From NCBI RefSeq assembly GCF_003663825.1, contig NZ_RCCC01000001.1, forward strand, positions 2,178,501 to 2,242,500: 64,000 nt of DNA, read 5' to 3'. The notes beneath the pieces were generated by a model, which worked only from the letters and a program-made list of their open reading frames with translations, did no database searches and had not been told where the DNA came from. A program made the translations under genes and the position numbers. The stretch is from Acidovorax sp. 106. Lineage in GTDB: Bacteria; Pseudomonadota; Gammaproteobacteria; Burkholderiales; Burkholderiaceae_C. Below, piece after piece: positions 37,441-46,678 of the stretch. The first letter of the stretch is position 1, and every line of letters starts with the position of its first letter.

Positions 37441-37540
37441 CAATTGAATTGATAGCGGCCTGCGCTTCCTTGACGGGAGTTGCAGGCTTTTTTGTTTTGC
37501 AAATCCCGTGGATAAAGCGCTAGCTGCTATCGTTTTTGAT
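37441..37540. repeat. Split family A repeat between narL and narK
   Basis: The left half contains ATTGATAGCGGCCTGCGCTT and the right half GATAAAGCGCTAGCTGCTAT. They are separated by about 35 bases that include a terminator-like hairpin. The split layout is the same as that of the copy between rpoB and rpoC. Confidence 0.6.
37458..37493 (+). terminator. Terminator-like hairpin inside the split repeat
   Basis: GCCTGC (37458-37463) pairs with GCAGGC (37482-37487), followed by six T residues (37488-37493). The 18-base loop contains a weaker inner pairing. Confidence 0.55.
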
Positions 37541-37658
37541 GTTGTGGGTGTGTCTTGTCTTTGGGCATAGTCCTTTCGGACGATGCCGCCCGGCGCGGCG
37601 ATAGTTCTTCTGCCGTCCTCCGGCTGGTCTAGCGAAGGATGTGCAAAGCAGGCTTGTC

Positions 37659-37698
37659 GCGCGACCATTCCTCTCATACCCAAAGAGAGGAATCGCGC
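37659..37698 (+). promoter_or_regulatory. Hairpin covering the narK ribosome-binding site
   Basis: GCGCGA (37659-37664) and TTCCTCTC (37668-37675) pair perfectly with GAGAGGAA (37685-37692) and TCGCGC (37693-37698), leaving a 3-base bulge and a 9-base loop. The strand GAGAGGAA is the ribosome-binding site of the narK ATG at 37700, so translation should be blocked unless the hairpin opens. Confidence 0.65.
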
Positions 37699-37699
37699 C

Positions 37700-38989
37700 A
37701 TGGCACAAGCCAATTTGCCCACGGGCAACAGCCCCCAGCGCACCCGTCAAGCCTGGTCGGTACTGATCGTTAGTACCTTTGCCTTCACGGTCTGCTTCAT
37801 GGTCTGGATGATGTTCGGCGTCATCGGGATCCCCATCAAAAAGATGCTCAACCTGAACTCCACGCAGTTCGGGTTGCTCATGTCCATGCCCGTGCTCACG
37901 GGCTCGTTGGTGCGGGTGCCGCTGGGCATCTGGACCGACAAGTTCGGCGGCCGCATCGTGATGGCCGCTGTGATGGCCACCACCGTGCCCGCCATCTGGA
38001 TGATGAGCTACGCCACCGAATACTGGCACTTCCTCACCATCGGCCTGTTCGTGGGCTTGGCGGGGGGCTCGTTCTCTGTGGGCACGCCGTATGTAGCGCG
38101 CTGGTTCCCCAGGGAGCGTCAGGGCACGGCCATGGGCGTGTACGGCGCGGGCAACTCGGGTGCGGCCGTCAACAAGTTTGTGGCCCCGGTGCTGCTGGTG
38201 GCCTTTGGCTGGACCATGGTGCCGCAGGTGTACGCGGCCATCATGCTGGGCACCCTGGTGCTGTTCTTGTGCTTCAGCTACAGCGACCCGGCCCACCTGG
38301 TGCCCAGCAACGTCAAGTTCACCGACCAGCTCAAGGCGCTGAAGGACCCCAAGGTGCTCAAGTACTGCCAGTACTACAGCATCGTGTTCGGCGGCTACGT
38401 GGCGCTGTCGCTGTGGATGGTGCAGTACTACGTGGGCGAGTTCGGCCTGGACATTCGTGTGGCGGCACTGCTGGCCGCCTGCTTTTCGCTGCCCGGCGGC
38501 GTTCTGCGCGCCATCGGCGGCATGCTGAGCGACAAGTACGGCGCCCACAGCGTGACCTGGTGGGTGATGTGGGTGAGCTGGATCTGCCTGTTCCTGCTGA
38601 GCTATCCGCAGACCGACTTCACCATCCTCACCGTCAACGGCGCCAAGACCTTCCACCTGGGTCTGAATGTGTATGTGTTCACCGGTCTCATGTTCCTGCT
38701 GGGCATCTGCTGGGCCTTTGGCAAGGCCAGCGTCTTCAAGTACATCAGCGACGACTACCCGCAAAACATCGGCGCCATCAGCGGCATCGTGGGTCTGGCC
38801 GGTGGCATGGGCGGCTTCATCCTGCCCATTCTGTTTGGCGCGCTGATGGACCTCACGGGCATCCGCTCCAGCGCTTTCATGTTGATGTACGGCGTGGTGT
38901 GGGTCTCCCTCATCTGGATGTACTTCACCGAAGTGCGCAACACCCGCGTCATGGGCGCACAAGGTGCCGCCCAAGCCGGTAACCGCTGA
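37700..38989 (+). CDS. narK: Nitrate transporter, NarK1-type major facilitator
   Basis: A 429-residue major-facilitator transporter with about 12 membrane helices. The nitrate-transporter signatures are present: GGSFSVGTPYVARWFPRERQ in helix 5 and SGIVGLAGGMGGFILPILFG near helix 11, with the substrate arginine in SLVRVPLGIWTDKFGG. It resembles the NarK1 (proton/nitrate symport) branch, which would start nitrate uptake before nitrite accumulates; the division of labour with the second transporter is inferred. The ATG at 37700 has GAGAGGAA in front of it, buried in a hairpin. The second narK begins 19 bp after the stop. Confidence 0.92.
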   Translation: MAQANLPTGNSPQRTRQAWSVLIVSTFAFTVCFMVWMMFGVIGIPIKKMLNLNSTQFGLLMSMPVLTGSLVRVPLGIWTDKFGGRIVMAAVMATTVPAIWMMSYATEYWHFLTIGLFVGLAGGSFSVGTPYVARWFPRERQGTAMGVYGAGNSGAAVNKFVAPVLLVAFGWTMVPQVYAAIMLGTLVLFLCFSYSDPAHLVPSNVKFTDQLKALKDPKVLKYCQYYSIVFGGYVALSLWMVQYYVGEFGLDIRVAALLAACFSLPGGVLRAIGGMLSDKYGAHSVTWWVMWVSWICLFLLSYPQTDFTILTVNGAKTFHLGLNVYVFTGLMFLLGICWAFGKASVFKYISDDYPQNIGAISGIVGLAGGMGGFILPILFGALMDLTGIRSSAFMLMYGVVWVSLIWMYFTEVRNTRVMGAQGAAQAGNR

Positions 38990-39008
38990 TTTTTCTAGGA
39001 ACCTCACC

Positions 39009-40418
39009 ATGTCTGCCACCACCACCAGCGGGCGCCAGGGGCGTCTGCTCACCCTCTGGACACCCGAGGACAAGAATTTCTGGGAGCGCGAAGGCGAAGC
39101 CGTCGCCAAGCTCAACCTGTGGATCTCGGTGCCCGCGCTGTTCTTGGCCTTTGCCATCTGGCAGGTCTGGAGCGTGGTCGCCGTGAGCCTGCCGGGCCTC
39201 GGGTTCAAGTATTCGACCAACCAGCTGTTCTGGCTGGCCGCAGCGCCCGCGCTCTCGGGCGCCACGCTGCGCATCTTCTACTCGTTCATGGTGCCGCTGG
39301 TCGGTGGCCGCCGCTGGACGGCGATCTCCACCGCTTCTCTGCTGATCCCCGCCATCGGCATCGGCTTTGCGGTGCAGGACAACACCACGGCCTACCCCAC
39401 CATGCTCATCCTGGCGCTGCTGTGCGGCCTGGGCGGCGGCAACTTCAGCTCTAGCATGGCCAACATCAGCTTCTTCTTCCCGAAGGAGCGCAAGGGCTCG
39501 GCGCTGGGCGTGAATGCCGGCCTGGGTAACCTGGGCGTGTCGGTGGTGCAGTTCCTGAGCCCGCTGGTCGTCACAGCCGGCATCTTCGGTATCTTTGGTG
39601 GCGAAGGCCAGACCATTGTGAAGAACGGCCAGACCGTGCAGGTCTGGACGCAGAACGCCGCCTTCATCTGGGTGCCATGGATCGCAGTCACCGCGCTGGC
39701 CGCCTGGTTTGGCATGAACGATATTGCCGACGCGCGCGCCTCGTTCGCTGCGCAGGCCGCCATCTTCAAGCGCAAGCACAACTGGCTGATGTGCGTGCTG
39801 TACCTGGGCACCTTCGGCTCGTTCATTGGCTATGCCGCAGGCTTCCCGCTGCTCATCAAGAGCCAGTTTCCCAACATCAACCCCCTGGCCTATGCCTGGT
39901 TGGGCCCGCTGGTGGGCGCTGTGATTCGCCCCTTTGGTGGCTGGCTGGCAGACAAGCTCGGCGGCGCACGCGTCACGCTGTGGAACTTCATCGTCATGGC
40001 CATCGCCGTGATGGGCGTCACGGTGTTCCTGCCATCCGCAGGCAACGAAGGGCAGTTCTCTGGCTTCTTCGTGTGCTTCCTGGTGCTGTTCCTCACCACC
40101 GGCATTGGCAATGGTTCCACCTTCCGCATGATCCCTGTGATCTTCCTGACCGAGGCCCTGCGCGGCGTGGACAAGCACGACCCTGCTGCCCTGGCCCAGG
40201 CCAACAAGGAAGGCAACACCCTGGGTGCCGCCACGCTCGGCTTCACGGCCGCCATGGCCGCCTACGGCGGGTTCTTCATTCCCAAGAGCTATGGCAGCTC
40301 CATCGCCCTGACGGGCACCCCCAATGCCGCGCTGTGGTGCTTTGCAGTCTTCTATGCCGTCTGCATCGTCGTCACCTGGTGGTACTACGCGCGCAAGAAC
40401 GCCGAGATGCCTTGCTGA
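39009..40418 (+). CDS. narK: Nitrate/nitrite transporter, NarK2-type major facilitator
   Basis: A 469-residue transporter with about 12 membrane helices. The nitrate signatures read GLGGGNFSSSMANISFFFPK in helix 5 and GAATLGFTAAMAAYGGFFIP in helix 11; the substrate-binding arginines lie in GATLRIFYSF and NGSTFRMIPVIF. It resembles the NarK2 group of nitrate/nitrite antiporters, which bring nitrate in while releasing nitrite. In Paracoccus the two types are fused in one polypeptide; here they are two adjacent genes 19 bp apart. The ATG at 39009 has AGGAA in front. narG follows 48 bp later in the same direction. Confidence 0.93.
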   Translation: MSATTTSGRQGRLLTLWTPEDKNFWEREGEAVAKLNLWISVPALFLAFAIWQVWSVVAVSLPGLGFKYSTNQLFWLAAAPALSGATLRIFYSFMVPLVGGRRWTAISTASLLIPAIGIGFAVQDNTTAYPTMLILALLCGLGGGNFSSSMANISFFFPKERKGSALGVNAGLGNLGVSVVQFLSPLVVTAGIFGIFGGEGQTIVKNGQTVQVWTQNAAFIWVPWIAVTALAAWFGMNDIADARASFAAQAAIFKRKHNWLMCVLYLGTFGSFIGYAAGFPLLIKSQFPNINPLAYAWLGPLVGAVIRPFGGWLADKLGGARVTLWNFIVMAIAVMGVTVFLPSAGNEGQFSGFFVCFLVLFLTTGIGNGSTFRMIPVIFLTEALRGVDKHDPAALAQANKEGNTLGAATLGFTAAMAAYGGFFIPKSYGSSIALTGTPNAALWCFAVFYAVCIVVTWWYYARKNAEMPC

Positions 40419-40466
40419 TGGCCGCCTGAGCCGTCCGCACACCCCCTATAGAACAAGGAGCCCCCG

Positions 40467-43400
40467 ATGAGCCATTTTCTGGATCGCCTCACGTACTTCT
40501 CGCAGCCCCGCGAGACCTTCGCCCAAGGCCACGGCGAAACCAACGGCGAAGACCGTACCTGGGAAGACGCCTACCGCGACCGCTGGGCGCACGACAAGAT
40601 CGTGCGCTCCACCCACGGCGTGAACTGCACGGGCTCCTGCTCGTGGAAGATTTACGTCAAGGGCGGCATCGTGACCTGGGAAACCCAGCAGACCGACTAC
40701 CCCCGCACCCGGCCCGACCTGCCCAACCACGAACCCCGTGGCTGCGCACGCGGCGCCAGCTACAGCTGGTACCTGTACAGCGCCAACCGCGTGAAGTACC
40801 CCATGGTGCGCGGCCGCCTGCTCAAGCACTGGCGCGCCGCCATCGCCCTGGCCAAGAGCCCGGTGGACGCCTGGGCCAGCATCGTCGAGAACGATGCCTC
40901 CAAGCGCGAATGGCAAAAGCAGCGCGGCCTGGGCGGCTTTGTGCGCAGCACCTGGGAAGAAGTCAACCAGATGATCGCTGCGGCCAATGTCTACACGATC
41001 AAGAAGCACGGTCCTGACCGCATCATCGGCTTCTCGCCCATCCCGGCGATGTCGATGATTTCGTACGCCGCTGGCAGCCGCTACCTGAGCCTGATCGGCG
41101 GCGTGTGCATGAGTTTTTACGACTGGTACTGCGACCTGCCTCCCAGCAGCCCGCAGACCTGGGGCGAGCAGACCGACGTGCCCGAATCGGCCGACTGGTA
41201 CAACAGCTCGTACATCATTGCCTGGGGCTCCAACGTGCCCCAGACGCGCACGCCTGACGCCCACTTTTTGACAGAGGTGCGCTACAAGGGCACCAAGGTC
41301 GTTTCCATCACGCCCGACTATTCCGAAGTGGCCAAGCTGGGCGACCTGTGGATGCACCCCAAGCAGGGCACCGACGCTGCCGTTGCCATGGCCATGGGCC
41401 ACGTCATCCTCAAGGAGTTCTACTTCAAGGACGGCGGCAAGGGCCGCAGCACCTACTTCGATGACTACGCGCGCCGCTACACCGATCTGCCGCTCTTGGT
41501 GGTGCTCAAGGAAAAGACACTGCCCGATGGCCGCACGGTGATGGTGCCCGACCGCTATGTGCGCGCCAGCGACTTCCCCGGCCAGCTTGACCAGTCCAAC
41601 AACCCCGACTGGAAGACCGTGGGCTACGACGAGCTGGGCCAGGTCACGCTGCCCAACGGCTCCATTGGTTTCCGCTGGGGTGCCGATGGCCGCGCCGACC
41701 AGGGCCTTTGGAACCTGGAGAACAAGGAAGCCCGCACGGGCAACACCGTCAAGCTTAAGCTGTCGGTGATCGAAGATGGCGAGCAGGCCCACGACATTGC
41801 CGATGTCGCTTTCCCGTACTTTGGCGGAGTGGCAACGCCCAACTTCACGGCCAACGAACAAGGTGGCGACGTGATGGTGCGCCGCGTGCCGGTGTCCCAC
41901 CTGGAGCTGGCCGGGCACGAAGCCCAAGGCAAGGTGATGGTCGCCACCGTGTTCGACCTGTTGGCGGGCAACTATGGCATTGACCGGGGCCTGCCCGGTG
42001 AAGAGCCCGGCGGCAGCTACGACGCCGACCGCCCTTACACCCCTGCCTGGCAGGAAAAGATCACGGGCGTGCCGCGCGACCAGATCATCACCGTGGCGCG
42101 CCAGTTCGCCGACAACGCCGACAAGACGCATGGCAAGTCCATGGTCATCATCGGCGCGGCGATGAACCACTGGTACCACTGCGACATGAACTACCGCGGC
42201 ATCATCAACATGCTGATGCTGTGCGGCTGTATTGGCCAGAGCGGTGGCGGCTGGGCGCACTATGTGGGCCAGGAAAAGCTGCGGCCCCAGACCGGCTGGA
42301 CGGCACTGGCCTTTGCGCTGGACTGGATCCGCCCGCCCCGCCAGATGAACAGCACGAGCTTCTTCTACGCCCACACCGACCAGTGGCGCTACGAGAAGCT
42401 GGGCATGGAAGAGGTCCTCTCGCCGCTGGCCGACAAGAAGGCTTACCACGGCGCGCAGATCGACTACAACGTGCGCGCCGAGCGCATGGGCTGGCTGCCA
42501 TCGGCCCCCCAGCTCAAGACCAACCCGATGCAGGTGGCCAAAGATGCTGCGGCGAAGGGCATGGATGCCAAGGACTACGTCGTCAAGTCGCTCAAGGACG
42601 GCAGCCTCGCGATGAGCTGCGAGGACCCGGACCATCCCGACAACTGGCCGCGCAACATGTTTGTGTGGCGCTCCAACATCCTAGGCAGTTCGGGCAAGGG
42701 GCATGAATACTTCCTCAAGCACCTGCTGGGCACCACCCACGGCGTGCAGGGCAAGGATTTGGGCAAAGACGAAGCCAAGCCCGAAGAAGTGCAGTGGCAC
42801 ACCAACGCACCTGAAGGAAAGCTGGACCTGCTGGTCACGCTCGACTTCCGCATGAGCACCACCTGCCTGTACTCCGACATCGTGTTGCCCACGGCCACCT
42901 GGTATGAGAAGAACGACCTCAACACCAGCGACATGCACCCCTTCATCCATCCGCTGTCCACAGCGGTGGACCCTGCCTGGCAGGCCAAGAGCGACTGGGA
43001 GATCTACAAGGGTTTCGCCAAGGCCGTGAGCGAGGTCAGCGTGGGCCATCTGGGCGTCGAGAAGGACGTGGTGCTCACGCCCATCATGCACGACACCCCC
43101 GGTGAAATGGCCCAGCCTTATGGCGTGCGCGACTGGAAGAAGGGCGAGTGCGAACTCATCCCCGGCAAGACCGCGCCGCAGGTCACCGTGGTCGAGCGCG
43201 ACTACCCCAACCTGTACAAGCGCTTCACCGCCCTGGGCCCCTTGATGGACAAGGCCGGCAACGGCGGCAAGGGCATCGGCTGGAACACGCAGACCGAAGT
43301 CGGCCAGCTGGGCGACCTGAACGGCCGCGTGAAGGAAGAGGGCGTGACGCAGGGCATGCCCCGCATCGTGACCGACATTGACGCCACCGAAGTGGTGATG

Positions 43401-44270
43401 ATGCTGGCCCCCGAAACCAATGGCCACGTAGCCTGCAAGGCCTGGGAAGCCCTGGGCAAGCAGACCGGGCGCGACCATGTGCACCTGGCGCTGCACCGCG
43501 AGGACGAGAAGATCCGCTTCCGCGACATCCAGGCGCAGCCGCGCAAGATCATCAGCTCACCCACCTGGTCCGGACTGGAAAGCGAGAAGGTCAGCTACAA
43601 CGCGGGCTACACCAATGTGCACGAGTACATCCCATGGCGCACCCTCACGGGCCGCCAGCAGTTCTATCAGGACCACCCGTGGATGCGTGACTTCGGCGAA
43701 GGCTTTGTGAGCTACCGCCCACCGGTGCACCTGAAGACGCTGCACGAAGTCGAAGGCAAGAAGCCCAATGGCAACAAAGAGATCCAGCTGAACTTCATCA
43801 CGCCGCACCAGAAGTGGGGCATCCACAGCACGTACAGCGACAACCTGATGATGCTCACGCTGAACCGGGGGGGCTCGGTGGTGTGGCTGAGCGAAGACGA
43901 CGCCAAGGTCGCTGGCATCGTGGACAACGACTGGGTTGAACTCTTCAACGCCAACGGCGCCATTGCGGCCCGCGCGGTGGTGAGCCAGCGTGTGAACCCC
44001 GGCATGGTGATGATGTACCACTCGCAAGAGAAGATCATCAACACCCCCGGCTCCGAGATCACCGGCACCCGTGGCGGTATCCACAACTCGGTCACGCGCA
44101 TCGTGCTCAAGCCCACCCACATGATTGGTGGCTACGCACAGTACAGCTACGGCTTCAACTACTACGGAACCATCGGCACCAACCGCGACGAGTTCGTGCT
44201 GGTGCGCAAGATGGACCGCGTGGACTGGCTTGACGACGAGCCCGTTTCCAGCACGGCAGCCCACGCCTGA
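40467..44270 (+). CDS. narG: Respiratory nitrate reductase alpha subunit
   Basis: The 1267-residue molybdenum subunit of the membrane-bound nitrate reductase, which reduces nitrate to nitrite at the cytoplasmic face. The ligands of the proximal iron-sulphur cluster are His50, Cys54, Cys58 and Cys93 (HGVNCTGSCSW, then PRGCARG), including the histidine characteristic of NarG. The molybdopterin region shows WYNSSYIIAWGSNVPQTRTP. There is no twin-arginine signal, in line with a cytoplasmic NarG type. Length is standard. AAGGAG precedes the ATG. It leads the narGHJI operon, 48 bp behind the second narK. Confidence 0.98.
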   Translation: MSHFLDRLTYFSQPRETFAQGHGETNGEDRTWEDAYRDRWAHDKIVRSTHGVNCTGSCSWKIYVKGGIVTWETQQTDYPRTRPDLPNHEPRGCARGASYSWYLYSANRVKYPMVRGRLLKHWRAAIALAKSPVDAWASIVENDASKREWQKQRGLGGFVRSTWEEVNQMIAAANVYTIKKHGPDRIIGFSPIPAMSMISYAAGSRYLSLIGGVCMSFYDWYCDLPPSSPQTWGEQTDVPESADWYNSSYIIAWGSNVPQTRTPDAHFLTEVRYKGTKVVSITPDYSEVAKLGDLWMHPKQGTDAAVAMAMGHVILKEFYFKDGGKGRSTYFDDYARRYTDLPLLVVLKEKTLPDGRTVMVPDRYVRASDFPGQLDQSNNPDWKTVGYDELGQVTLPNGSIGFRWGADGRADQGLWNLENKEARTGNTVKLKLSVIEDGEQAHDIADVAFPYFGGVATPNFTANEQGGDVMVRRVPVSHLELAGHEAQGKVMVATVFDLLAGNYGIDRGLPGEEPGGSYDADRPYTPAWQEKITGVPRDQIITVARQFADNADKTHGKSMVIIGAAMNHWYHCDMNYRGIINMLMLCGCIGQSGGGWAHYVGQEKLRPQTGWTALAFALDWIRPPRQMNSTSFFYAHTDQWRYEKLGMEEVLSPLADKKAYHGAQIDYNVRAERMGWLPSAPQLKTNPMQVAKDAAAKGMDAKDYVVKSLKDGSLAMSCEDPDHPDNWPRNMFVWRSNILGSSGKGHEYFLKHLLGTTHGVQGKDLGKDEAKPEEVQWHTNAPEGKLDLLVTLDFRMSTTCLYSDIVLPTATWYEKNDLNTSDMHPFIHPLSTAVDPAWQAKSDWEIYKGFAKAVSEVSVGHLGVEKDVVLTPIMHDTPGEMAQPYGVRDWKKGECELIPGKTAPQVTVVERDYPNLYKRFTALGPLMDKAGNGGKGIGWNTQTEVGQLGDLNGRVKEEGVTQGMPRIVTDIDATEVVMMLAPETNGHVACKAWEALGKQTGRDHVHLALHREDEKIRFRDIQAQPRKIISSPTWSGLESEKVSYNAGYTNVHEYIPWRTLTGRQQFYQDHPWMRDFGEGFVSYRPPVHLKTLHEVEGKKPNGNKEIQLNFITPHQKWGIHSTYSDNLMMLTLNRGGSVVWLSEDDAKVAGIVDNDWVELFNANGAIAARAVVSQRVNPGMVMMYHSQEKIINTPGSEITGTRGGIHNSVTRIVLKPTHMIGGYAQYSYGFNYYGTIGTNRDEFVLVRKMDRVDWLDDEPVSSTAAHA

Positions 44271-44293
44271 AGCCGAAGACAAGGAGAAACACG

Positions 44294-45817
44294 ATGAAAA
44301 TTCGCGCACAAATCGGCATGGTGCTGAACCTGGACAAGTGCATTGGTTGCCACACCTGTTCCGTCACCTGCAAGAACGTCTGGACCAGCCGCCCCGGGGT
44401 GGAATACGCCTGGTTCAACAACGTCGAGACCAAGCCCGGCATCGGCTACCCCAAGGAATGGGAAAACCAGGATAGGTGGAACGGTGGCTGGGTACGCAAC
44501 CCGGACGGCTCCATCGCGCCCCGCCAGGGCGGCAAGTGGAAGCTGCTCATGCGCATCTTCGCCAACCCCAACCTGCCGCAGATCGACGACTACTACGAGC
44601 CGTTCACGTTCGACTACGACCACCTGCAGTCGGCCCCTGAAAGCAAGGCCGCACCCACGGCCCGCCCGCGCAGCCTGATCACCGGCAAGCGCATGGAGAA
44701 GATCGAGTGGGGCCCGAACTGGGAAGAAATCCTAGGCGGCGAGTTCAGCAAGCGCAGCAAGGACAAGAACTTCGACGATGTGCAAAAGGACATCTACGGC
44801 CAGTTCGAGAACACCTTCATGATGTACCTGCCGCGCCTGTGCGAGCACTGCCTGAACCCGGCGTGCGTGGCATCGTGCCCCAGCGGCTCGATCTACAAGC
44901 GCGAGGAAGACGGCATCGTGTTGATCGACCAGGACAAGTGCCGTGGCTGGCGCATGTGCGTCAGCGGCTGCCCCTACAAGAAGATTTACTACAACTGGCA
45001 ATCGGGCAAGGCCGAGAAGTGCATCTTCTGCTACCCCCGCATCGAGGCGGGCCAGCCCACCGTGTGCTCGGAAACCTGCGTGGGCCGCATTCGTTACCTG
45101 GGCGTGCTGCTGTATGACGCAGACCGCATCCAGGAAGCCGCCAGCGTGGAGCGCGACCGCGACCTGTACCAGGCCCAGCTCGACATCTTCCTGGACCCGA
45201 ATGACCCCCATGTCATCAAGCAAGCCCGCATCGACGGCATCCCGGACAGCTGGATGGACGCCGCCCGCAACAGCCCGGTCTACAAGATGGCCGTGCAATG
45301 GAAGGTGGCCCTGCCGCTGCACCCCGAGTACCGCACGCTGCCCATGGTCTGGTATGTGCCTCCGCTCTCGCCCATCACGGCCGCCGCCAACGCAGGCCAT
45401 GTGGGCGTGAATGGCGACATCCCCGATGTGTCGCAGCTGCGCATCCCCGTGCAGTACCTGGCCAACCTGCTCACCGCCGGTGATACCGGCCCCGTGGTGC
45501 GGGCGCTGGAGCGCATGCTGGCCATGCGCACCTACCAGCGCGACAAGCATGTGGAGCAGCGCCAGAACCTGGCCGTGCTCAAGCAAGCGGGCCTGTCGAT
45601 GGCCGAGGTGGAGGAGATGTACCACGTGATGGCGATTGCCAATTACGAGGACCGCTTCGTCATCCCATCGGCCCACCGTGAATACGCCGAAAACGCGTTC
45701 GACATCCGTGGCGGCTGCGGCTTCTCGTTTGGAAACGGCTGCTCGGACGGCGCCACCGAGACCAGCATGTTCGGTGGCAAGAAGCCGCGGACCATTCCCA
45801 TCAAAGCCACGGTATGA
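44294..45817 (+). CDS. narH: Respiratory nitrate reductase beta subunit
   Basis: The 507-residue electron-transfer subunit with four iron-sulphur clusters. Cysteine groups are CIGCHTCSVTCKNVW near residue 16, CEHCLNPACVASCPSG near 184, CRGWRMCVSGCPYKK near 217 and CIFC with VCSETCVG near 244-270. The tryptophan in CRGWRMC replaces a cysteine and marks the 3Fe-4S cluster, as in E. coli NarH. It links NarI haem to NarG. ATG at 44294, 23 bp behind narG, with AAGGAG. A family B repeat follows the stop and makes the gap to narJ unusually long (159 bp). Confidence 0.98.
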   Translation: MKIRAQIGMVLNLDKCIGCHTCSVTCKNVWTSRPGVEYAWFNNVETKPGIGYPKEWENQDRWNGGWVRNPDGSIAPRQGGKWKLLMRIFANPNLPQIDDYYEPFTFDYDHLQSAPESKAAPTARPRSLITGKRMEKIEWGPNWEEILGGEFSKRSKDKNFDDVQKDIYGQFENTFMMYLPRLCEHCLNPACVASCPSGSIYKREEDGIVLIDQDKCRGWRMCVSGCPYKKIYYNWQSGKAEKCIFCYPRIEAGQPTVCSETCVGRIRYLGVLLYDADRIQEAASVERDRDLYQAQLDIFLDPNDPHVIKQARIDGIPDSWMDAARNSPVYKMAVQWKVALPLHPEYRTLPMVWYVPPLSPITAAANAGHVGVNGDIPDVSQLRIPVQYLANLLTAGDTGPVVRALERMLAMRTYQRDKHVEQRQNLAVLKQAGLSMAEVEEMYHVMAIANYEDRFVIPSAHREYAENAFDIRGGCGFSFGNGCSDGATETSMFGGKKPRTIPIKATV

Positions 45818-45820
45818 AAC

Positions 45821-45900
45821 ACCCCCTGAGTCGCTTCGCGCCTTCCCCCTCCAGGGGGACGACGGCCTTTGCTGCGGGGCGGCCCTTGCTGGCCGTCCTC
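45821..45900 (+). repeat. Family B repeat between narH and narJ
   Basis: ACCCCCTGAGTCGCTTCGCG then CCTTCCCCCTCCAGGGGGAC matches the repeat after pilU (18308-18358) in reverse orientation. GC-rich complementary segments (GGACGACGGCC against GGCCGTCC) follow. It starts three bases after the narH stop codon. It contains strong base pairing but no T-run. Confidence 0.7.
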
Positions 45901-45976
45901 GCGATACCACTGCGCCAGTCTCATTCGCCTCAGTTCACAACTGGCGCAATGGGCCACTGAAAACAAGGAAACCACC

Positions 45977-46678
45977 ATGTTCAAGAAGAACCCGACCTCT
46001 GTGCGCCTGACCCTGCGCGCCCTGGGCTACCTGCTGAGCTACCCCGATGCGCAACTGCGCAGCGTGATGCTGCAGCTCATCGACGCGCTGCAGGTGGAGC
46101 AGGCCCTGACCACCGAACGCATGGCCGAGCTCGAAGCCGTGTGCCAGCACCTTGCAGCACTCGACCCGCTGGAAGCCGAAGCCCGCTACGTGGACAACTT
46201 CGACCGGGGCCGCCAGACCTCTCTGCACCTGTTCGAGCATGTGCACGGCGACTCGCGCGACCGCGGCCCGGCGCTCATCGACCTGATGCAGACCTATGAA
46301 AAGGCCGGCCTGCAATTCCAGGCCGACGAGCTGCCCGACCACCTGCCGGTGGTGCTGGAGTTCGCCTCCACCCAGCCGCCCGAAGTGGCCAAGGAGTTCC
46401 TGGGCGAAATGGCCCACATCCTCAATGCACTGTTCAGCGCACTGGTCGCGCGCAACAGCCCCTACGCCAGCGTGATCGCAGCCGTGCTCGAAGTGTCGGG
46501 CCAGCGTGTGCAGTCGGTGGCGCTCACCCCCGAGCCCGAGATGGACGAGGTGTGGGCCGAGCCCGAAGCGTTTGGGGGTTGCAGCACCCAGGGCCAGGCC
46601 AAGCCTGACCAGCCGCAGCCCATGCATTTTGTTCGTACCCCCCGCGCCGAGCGGGCACCAGAAGGAGTCTCAGCATGA
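45977..46678 (+). CDS. narJ: Nitrate reductase assembly chaperone NarJ
   Basis: A 233-residue redox-enzyme maturation chaperone of the TorD/NarJ fold, needed for cofactor insertion into NarG and membrane attachment of NarGH. Typical segments are LRALGYLLSYPDAQLR, YVDNFDRGRQTSLHLFEHVH with GDSRDRG directly after it, and LPDHLPVVLEFAS. The open frame extends upstream to 45869, across the repeat, but the ATG at 45977 with AAGGAA and the start MFKKNPTSVRLTL fits the family. The stop overlaps the narI start (ATGA). The last 45 residues are variable. Confidence 0.95.
   Translation: MFKKNPTSVRLTLRALGYLLSYPDAQLRSVMLQLIDALQVEQALTTERMAELEAVCQHLAALDPLEAEARYVDNFDRGRQTSLHLFEHVHGDSRDRGPALIDLMQTYEKAGLQFQADELPDHLPVVLEFASTQPPEVAKEFLGEMAHILNALFSALVARNSPYASVIAAVLEVSGQRVQSVALTPEPEMDEVWAEPEAFGGCSTQGQAKPDQPQPMHFVRTPRAERAPEGVSA

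Larger units (their letters stand above)
37399..37699. other. 301-bp region between narL and narK
   Basis: No gene is seen. From left to right it holds a terminator-like hairpin for narL, a split family A repeat with its own terminator-like hairpin inside, about 110 bp without clear features, and the hairpin over the narK ribosome-binding site. I found no acceptable FNR site or paired NarL heptamers here. Confidence 0.6.

Noticed and set aside
37399..37699. FNR or paired NarL sites before narK
   Set aside because: Partial matches such as TTGAC followed by GTTGC are too weak, and no pair of NarL heptamers is spaced correctly.
40446..42635. A 729-codon open frame opposite narG
   Set aside because: Antisense to conserved narG coding sequence, with no recognisable domain.
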